From an uncultured Mycoplasmatota bacterium (GTDB taxonomy: Bacteria > Bacillota_I > Bacilli_A > RF39 > UBA660), in contig CAOKNI010000034.1 of the NCBI GenBank assembly GCA_948470005.1, positions 1 through 11,508 on the forward strand: a stretch of 11,508 nt of DNA. Reading direction: 5' to 3'. The stretch's first letter is position 1. Each line of letters opens with the position of its first letter. Shown here one piece after another: positions 1 to 4,394 of the stretch. The notes below the pieces were generated by a model, which searched no databases, was not told the DNA's origin, and saw only the letters and a list, made by a program, of their open reading frames with translations. The translations under genes were made by a program, and so were the position numbers.

Positions 1-1
1 T

Positions 2-232
2 TATGATGTAGATGCTGCAATGAATATCATTGAAGGTACTGCTCGTAACATGGGTATTGCAATTAAAGGTGTTAATGATGCAGAGCTTGCAGCTCAGGCA
101 GAAGAAGCAAAACGTGAAGAGGCTGAGGCTGCTAAACGTGATGCCGAACTTGCTGAGATGGAAGCTGAAGCTAAAGAAGGAATGCAAGAAGTCCCTGTAA
201 TCGGTGAAGAAGAATCTAAAGAAGAAAATTAA
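2..232 (+). CDS. rplK: Ribosomal protein L11, C-terminal part (5' end outside window)
   Basis: This is the 3' end of the L11 gene; the frame is open from base 2. L11 binds the GTPase-associated region of 23S rRNA at the base of the L7/L12 stalk. The visible part begins YDVDAAMNIIEGTARNMGI, which matches the conserved end of the L11 RNA-binding domain (family pattern IxGTARSMGI). L11 normally stops within a few residues of this motif. Here about 50 more residues follow, rich in Ala, Glu and Lys and ending in acidic EEESKEEN, probably a charged helix. rplA follows 49 bp downstream in the usual L11-L1 order, and no terminator lies between them. The identity is secure from motif and neighbours; the function of the tail is unknown. 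Confidence 0.95.
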   Translation, partial: YDVDAAMNIIEGTARNMGIAIKGVNDAELAAQAEEAKREEAEAAKRDAELAEMEAEAKEGMQEVPVIGEEESKEEN

Positions 233-281
233 TGAAAATAAAAAAGAAATCCTAAGAAACCACAAGAATAGGAGGTAAATT

Positions 282-980
282 ATGAAAAAACACGGTAAAA
301 AATATGTGGAAGCATCAAAGAATATTGATAGAAATAAAACATATAGTTTAAGTGAAGCTATAAAATTAGTTAAGGAAACAAATGTTACTAGTTTTGATAG
401 TACTATTGAAGTTGCTATTAAATTAAATATTGATGCGAAGAAAACGGACCAAAACTTGAGAGGAAGTTTTGTACTTCCAAATGGTACTGGTAAAGTAAAA
501 CGCGTTTTAGTTATTGCTAAGGGTGAGGCTGCTAATAAAGCAAAAGATGCTGGCGCTACTTATGTTGGTGATAAAGATATGATTGAAAAAATCAGCAAGG
601 AAAATTGGTTTGATTTTGATGTAATCGTAGCTACACCAGATATGATGCCTGAACTTGGTAAAATTGGTAAAGTGTTAGGACCTAAAGGTTTAATGCCAAA
701 CCCTAAAACTGGTACAGTAACAACTGATGTTGAAAAAGCAATTAGTGATATTAATAAAGGTATGGTTACTTATAAGAATGATTCTTTTGGTAACATTCAT
801 ACAATTATTGGTAAAGCTTCATTTGATGCTAAAAAACTTGAAGAAAATTTAAGTTATGTGGTAACAACTGTTGCAAATGCTAAACCATCAAGTGTTAAGG
901 GTACTTTTATAAATAGTATTACTATTTCAAGTACAATGGGCCCTGGAATCAAACTTGATAAAAATACTTTTGACATTTAA
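282..980 (+). CDS. rplA: 50S ribosomal protein L1
   Basis: L1 forms the mobile L1 stalk of the 50S subunit, helps release deacylated tRNA from the E site, and in many bacteria represses its own operon by binding the mRNA. The protein has 232 residues, the usual bacterial length. The L1 signature is at residues 127-148 ([20 protein letters not shown]). The N-terminus [11 protein letters not shown] and the end [11 protein letters not shown] are also typical. The ATG is set by a strong AGGAGG site seven bases upstream. It lies directly after rplK and is probably co-transcribed with it. Its last codons contain the -35 box of the rplJL promoter. Confidence 0.98.
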   Translation: MKKHGKKYVEASKNIDRNKTYSLSEAIKLVKETNVTSFDSTIEVAIKLNIDAKKTDQNLRGSFVLPNGTGKVKRVLVIAKGEAANKAKDAGATYVGDKDMIEKISKENWFDFDVIVATPDMMPELGKIGKVLGPKGLMPNPKTGTVTTDVEKAISDINKGMVTYKNDSFGNIHTIIGKASFDAKKLEENLSYVVTTVANAKPSSVKGTFINSITISSTMGPGIKLDKNTFDI

Positions 981-998
981 TTTGTTTTGTAATATAAT
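970..998 (+). promoter_or_regulatory. Consensus sigma-A promoter for rplJL
   Basis: TTGACA at 970-975 and TATAAT at 993-998 are both exact consensus, with the optimal 17-bp spacer. The -35 box lies in the last codons of rplA, so the promoter overlaps the coding sequence. Transcription should start near 1005, just ahead of the L10 leader, so rplJL can be expressed independently of rplKA. Confidence 0.9.
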
Positions 999-1010
999 AT
1001 AGAATGAAAA

Positions 1011-1118
1011 AAGCGAACCAAAGACAGTAGGGGATTGATATCTTAATAATCCTACCGAGGGGAGTGTTTAGAAATCTTGTGTTTTTAAGCTTCCTGAAAT
1101 GTTCGGAAGCTTTTTTCT
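1011..1118 (+). promoter_or_regulatory. L10 leader (autoregulatory RNA of the rplJL operon)
   Basis: The 5' untranslated region of rplJ holds the hallmark of the L10 leader family: CCAAAGACAGTAGG at 1018-1031, then CCTACCGAGG at 1051-1060. GTAGG (1027-1031) pairs with CCTAC (1051-1055), with further pairing inside the loop. In other Firmicutes, L10 in complex with L7/L12 binds this element and represses its own operon. Here the leader is followed by an intrinsic terminator (1087-1117), which fits control by attenuation. The element was recognised by motif and position; no covariance search was run. Confidence 0.88.
1087..1117 (+). terminator. Attenuator terminator in the L10 leader
   Basis: AAGCTTCC (1087-1094) pairs perfectly with GGAAGCTT (1105-1112); inner GAA/TTC can add three pairs across a one-base bulge. 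A run of T follows (to 1116). It sits between the L10 leader and the rplJ ribosome site, so it ends transcription before the genes unless antitermination occurs. Confidence 0.88.
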
Positions 1119-1137
1119 AATATAAATAGGAGGATAT

Positions 1138-1629
1138 ATGGCAAGTAGCAAAGTATTAGACGCTAAAAAAGCTATTGTTAGTGAGATAACTGATAAGATT
1201 AAGTCTAGTGAGTCTGTAATTTTATTTGAATATCAAGGTCTTACGGTAGCAGAAGTTAGTGACTTAAGAAAAAAGCTAAGAGATGCTGAAGGTCAAGTTA
1301 AAGTTTATAAAAATACACTTTTAAAAAGAGCACTTGATGACTTAAAGATTGATCTTAATGGTTTCTTAGAAGGACCAAATGCAATTATGTTTGGTAAAAA
1401 TTTACTTGAACCAATAAAAGTTATAGCTGATTTTGCAAAAGAACACGATAAAATGAATATCCGCGTAGGTATCATTAATGGTGAGGCTGCAGAATTATCT
1501 GTAATTAAAGAGTATGCTGCTATACCTTCTTACGAAGGATTACTTACTATGCTTGCAGCTGGTATGATGGAACACGTAAGAAATTTAGCTATTGGTTTAA
1601 ATTTATATGCCGAAAAATTAGAAAATTAG
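1138..1629 (+). CDS. rplJ: 50S ribosomal protein L10
   Basis: L10 anchors the L7/L12 dimers to 23S rRNA beside L11, forming the stalk base, and is the autogenous repressor of this operon. The protein has 163 residues, close to the usual 165-175. The N-terminal RNA-binding domain shows the family pattern (VILFEYQGLTVAEVSDLRKKLR, residues 27 onward, and VYKNTLLKRAL near residues 56-66). The C-terminal helix that carries L7/L12 dimers is present (GLLTMLAAGMMEHVRNLAIGLN). The start has an AGGAGG site five bases upstream. rplL follows after 15 bp. Confidence 0.97.
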   Translation: MASSKVLDAKKAIVSEITDKIKSSESVILFEYQGLTVAEVSDLRKKLRDAEGQVKVYKNTLLKRALDDLKIDLNGFLEGPNAIMFGKNLLEPIKVIADFAKEHDKMNIRVGIINGEAAELSVIKEYAAIPSYEGLLTMLAAGMMEHVRNLAIGLNLYAEKLEN

Positions 1630-1644
1630 AAAGGAATTAAAAAA

Positions 1645-2010
1645 ATGGCAAAATTAACAAAAGAAGATTTTATTAGTGCTTTAAAAGAAATGACTATTCT
1701 TGAAGTTAAAGAATTAGTTGATGCAATGAAAGAAGAATTTGGAGTAGATCCAAGTGCTGTTGCAGTAGCTGCACCAGCTGCTGGAGCTGTAGATGAAGGA
1801 CCTAGCACAAAGACTGTAGTACTTAAGAGTGCTGGTGGAAACAAAATCGCAGTTATTAAAATAATTAAGGAAATTACTGGTTTAGGATTAGTTGAAGCTA
1901 AAGCTTTAGCTGATAATGGCGGTAACTTAAAAGAAAATATTCCAGCTGAAGAAGCTGAAGCACTAAAAGCACAACTTGAAGAAGCAGGAGCTGAAGTAGA
2001 GTTAGCTTAA
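1645..2010 (+). CDS. rplL: 50S ribosomal protein L7/L12
   Basis: L7/L12 is the multicopy, acidic stalk protein that recruits and activates the translational GTPases (IF2, EF-Tu, EF-G, RF3). The protein has 121 residues, the normal size. The N-terminal dimerisation and L10-binding domain is residues 1-33, a flexible Ala-rich hinge follows (about 38-50), and the C-terminal factor-binding domain covers about 55-121 with KIAVIKIIKEITGLGLVEAKAL. The ribosome site is AAAGGAA. The gene is the last of the rplJL unit: a terminator begins at its stop codon and rpoB does not follow. Confidence 0.98.
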   Translation: MAKLTKEDFISALKEMTILEVKELVDAMKEEFGVDPSAVAVAAPAAGAVDEGPSTKTVVLKSAGGNKIAVIKIIKEITGLGLVEAKALADNGGNLKENIPAEEAEALKAQLEEAGAEVELA

Positions 2011-2034
2011 GTCTCATAATCTGAGACTTTTTTT
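2009..2034 (+). terminator. Terminator after rplL
   Basis: GTCTCA (2011-2016) pairs with TGAGAC (2022-2027), extended by AA/TT, with a five-base loop and a seven-T run. It starts at the rplL stop codon and ends the ribosomal unit. Confidence 0.9.
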
Positions 2035-2037
2035 CTT

Positions 2038-2082
2038 GGAAAAATAATAAAACAACAAGCAAACTATTTATTGCTTGTTGTT
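2038..2082 (-). terminator. Terminator at the 3' end of the toxin-like pseudogene
   Basis: AACAACAAGCAA (2051-2062) and TTGCTTGTTGTT (2071-2082) form a perfect 12-bp stem with an eight-base loop. The T-rich tail needed for termination lies on the minus-strand side (below 2051), so it serves minus-strand transcription arriving from the pseudogene, whose last codons lie within the stem. It may also catch read-through from rplL. Confidence 0.75.
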
Positions 2083-2492
2083 ACTTCTTTTAATATTTGT
2101 TCTTTAATTTTATCTATATCTGTAAAAAATAAATCTATCCCCGTTTTTTTAATTTCATTAGATATTTAAAATTATCTAGAATTTCCTCTTTTAAAGAAGT
2201 AATAACTTTGGCTGGTTTGCCATAATTTGAAGAAAATTGCTGATTTCTTACCTAATACCTCTCTAATTAATATACTATCACATCTATCAAATTTTAGATC
2301 TTATTTTTAACAACTTTTGGTATTTTTCCACTTTAGAGCTTAGCGGAATAAGCCAAATATATTTTTATCTTTAATTGTGAAGTATGTGGGACGTTTTTTG
2401 CCACTTTCATGATTAGTCATAAGATTTTCATCATTAACAATATCAAAAAACTCATCTTTTATATAATATATATACCTAGTTTTTACTTTCAT
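2064..2492 (-). pseudogene. Decayed type III toxin-like gene (ToxN/CptN/TenpN group)
   Basis: Type III toxins are endoribonucleases held inactive by a repeat-containing RNA encoded just upstream. No single frame is long here, but five consecutive minus-strand segments join into a protein of about 140 residues. From ATG 2492 (GGAG site at 2501-2504) it reads with RPTYFTIKDKN, then stops at 2340. One missing base in the T run near 2355-2357 restores WLIPLSSKVEKY. Further frame changes lead to CDSILIREVLGKKSA (ending near 2235), KVITSLKEEIL, and IDLFFTDIDKI before a stop at 2064-2066. The block order, the IPxSSKVEKY motif, the CDxI...GKKSA motif and the final FxDIDKI segment resemble CptN/TenpN-like toxins as I remember them; no search was run. 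At least four frame changes make the gene dead. That it is a pseudogene is clear; the family is less certain. Confidence 0.65.
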
Positions 2493-2530
2493 TTTGAGAA
2501 CTCCACTTCTGTAAATAGTATAACATTAAT

Positions 2531-2564
2531 AAAAAGAAAACTCCATCAAAAGAATAGAGTTTTC
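2531..2564 (-). terminator. Minus-strand terminator ahead of the toxin-like pseudogene
   Basis: On the minus strand GAAAACTC (2564 to 2557), a 13-base loop and GAGTTTTC (2543 to 2536) make a perfect 8-bp stem followed by five T (2535 to 2531). It lies about 40 bp before the toxin start, between a structured RNA and the toxin. This is the position of the terminator that sets the RNA-to-toxin ratio in type III toxin-antitoxin loci. Confidence 0.75.
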
Positions 2565-2666
2565 AAGCATTTTCGACTGGGATAACTTATTACTCGCTAG
2601 CCATCCGGGAGCGAAAAACATTTGCTTGTTATTACATTTTTTTCAAATGCAATAATAGTATCTTGT
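2565..2666 (-). ncRNA. Candidate type III antitoxin RNA (possibly a single-repeat remnant)
   Basis: Read on the minus strand, this stretch is GC-richer than its surroundings and highly foldable. CAAGCA (2628 to 2623) and TTTTCG (2617 to 2612) pair with CGAAAA (2575 to 2570) and TGCTTG (2569 to 2564), separated only by a five-base bulge. The enclosed 36 bases contain CCCGG and competing GGAT/ATCC and CGCT/AGCG pairings. A TATAAT box at 2678 to 2673 could start transcription near 2666, and a terminator ends it near 2531. Known type III antitoxins have several tandem repeats of about 35-50 nt; I see only one clear unit. The call therefore rests on position and structure, not on a recognised repeat. 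A structured RNA unrelated to the toxin is possible. Confidence 0.4.
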
Positions 2667-2672
2667 ATTTAT

Positions 2673-2678
2673 ATTATA
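2673..2678 (-). promoter_or_regulatory. Possible -10 box for the candidate antitoxin RNA
   Basis: The minus strand carries an exact TATAAT here, about 7 bp before the expected RNA start. No good -35 box lies 16-18 bp upstream (the best is CAATAA), so the promoter is weak or eroded. In such AT-rich DNA the box could be chance. Confidence 0.35.
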
Positions 2679-2759
2679 TGCAGTTTTGAGAAAGTTTATT
2701 GGATTTTTTAAAGCATAATTTGCAAATTGATATGTAAAGCCTTCATTTTTATTTTGCTA

Positions 2760-2788
2760 TTGCAATTTTTACTTTTACTGGTTATAAT
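2760..2788 (+). promoter_or_regulatory. Promoter for the small membrane protein genes
   Basis: TTGCAA at 2760-2765 and an exact TATAAT at 2783-2788 are 17 bp apart, 21 bp ahead of the ATG at 2809. It probably drives the next two or three genes, since no terminator is seen between them. Confidence 0.65.
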
Positions 2789-2808
2789 TAGAATAGGAGA
2801 GATATTTT

Positions 2809-3078
2809 ATGAAAAGTAAGTTTTTATCAAAGAAAAGTGATATTATTAAAGTGGCAATTCTGGCTATTGTAATTATATGGATAATTTGTTTTTTCGTTGA
2901 TTATTCTAGAGCAAGACAATCTAAGTTACCCATCTTTGCTGTTTGTGAGACAATAGAATATGATGATGGACATGTTAAGGCTTGTACTGGGCTTGGCTAT
3001 AAAATGTATAAATATGATAGAACAAGTATTTCAACTAAAGTAGAGTTTGGACCATTTTTTATTAAAGAAAAGAAATAA
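2809..3078 (+). CDS. Small membrane-anchored protein, unknown function
   Basis: The protein has 89 residues. A lysine-rich N-terminus (residues 1-14) precedes one hydrophobic helix (about 13-31). The rest should face outside and holds two cysteines (46 and 59) in VCETIEYDDGHVKAC, well placed for a disulfide, then GLGYKMYKYDR and a final FGPFF. These compact motifs look conserved and the layout resembles small hypothetical proteins I associate with gut Firmicutes, but I cannot name a family. The start is well supported by AGGAGA and by the promoter just upstream. The next gene lies 37 bp downstream, and all three genes of this group encode small anchored proteins with two extracytoplasmic cysteines. 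Confidence 0.8.
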   Translation: MKSKFLSKKSDIIKVAILAIVIIWIICFFVDYSRARQSKLPIFAVCETIEYDDGHVKACTGLGYKMYKYDRTSISTKVEFGPFFIKEKK

Positions 3079-3115
3079 ATAATTATATTAATTATATAAT
3101 GTTTTAGGTGATAAA

Positions 3116-3505
3116 ATGTTTTTAAATAAAAATGGTTGGGGATTAAAAGAAATGGTTGTTATATCAGGAATTTTAATTCTCTTTTTAGTTTTAGCTATTT
3201 ATAATATTTATCAAATAGATACTTATTTTAAAGATAGAGAATATATAATTTTAGAAAATAAATTGTTAGAGAAATCTTTGGTTTATTTAAATAATTATTA
3301 TGATGATACTTTAAATAGCGAAGGAATAATCGTATCTAATGAGTTGCTAAAAAAGTATGATTTAGATATCCCTTTAGTTGATATCTCAGGTAATCCTTGT
3401 AAAGGATATGTGAAAATTACAAAAAGTCATGGAGAAGTTAATAAAACTCCATATATTACTTGTAATAAATATAAAACAGTAGGCTATGAAGATTGGAGAA
3501 TATGA
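3116..3505 (+). CDS. Type IV prepilin-like protein
   Basis: The 129-residue protein starts MFLNKNG followed by WGLKEMVVISG. This is a class III type IV prepilin signal: a short basic leader ending in Gly7, and Glu12 at +5 of the mature chain, followed by a long hydrophobic helix (about 13-33). A prepilin peptidase should cut after Gly7. The C-terminal domain has two cysteines (95 and 116) in PCKGYV and YITCNKYKTVGYE, probably disulfide-bonded. The size suits a minor pilin or pseudopilin. No pilus assembly ATPase, platform protein or peptidase is in the window, so the machinery must be elsewhere. AGGTGA at 3106-3111 sets the start. The stop TGA overlaps the start region of the next gene. Confidence 0.75.
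   Translation: MFLNKNGWGLKEMVVISGILILFLVLAIYNIYQIDTYFKDREYIILENKLLEKSLVYLNNYYDDTLNSEGIIVSNELLKKYDLDIPLVDISGNPCKGYVKITKSHGEVNKTPYITCNKYKTVGYEDWRI
3495..3498 (+). promoter_or_regulatory. Ribosome site choosing ATG 3505
   Basis: GGAG lies inside the end of the upstream gene, six bases before ATG 3505 but only three before ATG 3502. That favours the 3505 start over the upstream TTG at 3493 and ATG at 3502. Confidence 0.6.
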
Positions 3506-3858
3506 TGAAAAAGACGAATGGATTATTTATAATTTGGGGTATATTGGTAGTAACACTTGTTATATTACTTACCATTATTGGTTTTATCCTTAAGAAAACT
3601 GATAAAACTTATTCTAAATTAGAGGAAAAGTTAGTAGAGGTTGCTGAGAAATATGTTGATGCAAAGTTTTTGTATCCTAGTGATGGATTTACAACTAAAG
3701 TTCTTGCAAGCGATTTGATAAAAGATGATTATTTAGATGAGCTAAAAATAGATAATGATACTTGTGATGGTTATGTAATTGTAAGTAAAGAAATGGTTTA
3801 TAAATATAAAGCTTATATTAAATGTAATAAATATACTACTAAGGGATATGAAAAATAA
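3505..3858 (+). CDS. Pilin-like paralogue of the preceding protein
   Basis: From ATG 3505 the protein has 117 residues. It has a short basic leader MKKTNG, a hydrophobic helix (about 7-29), a helical stretch (33-55) and a C-terminal domain with CDGYVIV (Cys87) and YIKCNKYTTKGYE (Cys107). The last two blocks match those of the preceding protein almost residue for residue, so the two genes arose by duplication. Unlike its neighbour, the position +5 after Gly6 is Trp rather than Glu, so cleavage and assembly may differ; it could be a minor pilin lacking Glu5 or a plain membrane-anchored protein. The reading frame starts inside the upstream stop region (ATGATG), which implies translational coupling. 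No terminator follows before the ATPase remnant. Confidence 0.75.
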   Translation: MKKTNGLFIIWGILVVTLVILLTIIGFILKKTDKTYSKLEEKLVEVAEKYVDAKFLYPSDGFTTKVLASDLIKDDYLDELKIDNDTCDGYVIVSKEMVYKYKAYIKCNKYTTKGYEK

Positions 3859-3877
3859 TTTATTAAAAATGTGATTT

Positions 3878-4371
3878 ATGTTTTAATTATTTAAAGAAGT
3901 TTATTATTTTGTTAAGAATTGCTATGAATGTTTACTTAAATGGAAAGAAGATAAACATAGCAAACCGCTTATTTTGAGAGGAGCTAGGCAAGTCGGAAAA
4001 ACTTGGCTCTTGCAAGAGTTTGGAAAGTTATATTATGAAGATTTTGCTTATTTTAATTTTGACTTTGACCTAAGATTAGGTGATATTTTTCTTAGTACTA
4101 AAGACCCTGAAAGAATTATAGAACAGCTTACACTTATAAACAAAAAAACATTAAAAAAGGTAAAACTTTGATAATATTTGATGAGATTCAAGAATGTTCT
4201 AATGCTCTTAATTTGTTAAATGATGCCAATATTGCTCTTAAAGTTTATAGGATTAAAAATCCTAGTTTTCCTATAGTGGCTTATACTTATTTAAGTGCTT
4301 TTAAAATATATGTGGCAGATGTTTGATTACTACGTAGGAAAGAAGGAATTGATAGGTTTTTAGAATTTTAA
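3878..4371 (+). pseudogene. Broken AAA ATPase (AAA_14/DUF4143 family)
   Basis: Intact members are about 400 residues: an N-terminal AAA domain and a C-terminal DUF4143 domain. Here ATG 3878 meets TAA at codon 3 (3884-3886). The frame then reads LLKWKEDKHSKPLILRGARQVGKT, in which GARQVGKT is the Walker A motif. A frame change in the A run near 4151-4157 is needed to go from that frame (stop at 4169-4171) to LIIFDEIQE, the Walker B motif. Soon after, near 4210-4235, the sequence jumps to the family C-terminus (ALKVYRIKNPSFP, AFKIYVADV). Most of the middle is therefore deleted, by my estimate 150-200 residues. TGA at 4324-4326 replaces the expected Gly codon before LLRRKEGI, and the remnant ends at TAA 4369-4371. 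It is clearly non-functional as an ATPase. Confidence 0.85.
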
Positions 4372-4394
4372 AAAGATTGGGTTTTCCAATCTTT
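4372..4394 (-). terminator. Terminator of the ABC exporter gene
   Basis: AAAGATTGG (4372-4380) and CCAATCTTT (4386-4394) form a perfect 9-bp stem with a five-base loop. On the minus strand it is followed by a run of T. It overlaps the stop codon of the exporter gene (4393-4395). The plus-strand side has only TTTA, so it works mainly for the exporter. Confidence 0.85.

Noticed and set aside
1626..1844. Minus-strand open frame opposite rplL
   Set aside because: It is antisense to a clear ribosomal gene, and its Ala-rich hydrophobic translation arises from the Ala-rich hinge codons.
2576..2612. tRNA or known riboswitch in the GC-richer stretch
   Set aside because: No acceptor/T-loop pattern (GTTCRANNC) or other familiar riboswitch core is present on either strand.
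3086..3100. TATAAT at 3095-3100 as a separate promoter for the pilin-like gene
   Set aside because: No -35 box lies 16-18 bp upstream and the gene is close enough to be read from the promoter at 2760-2788.
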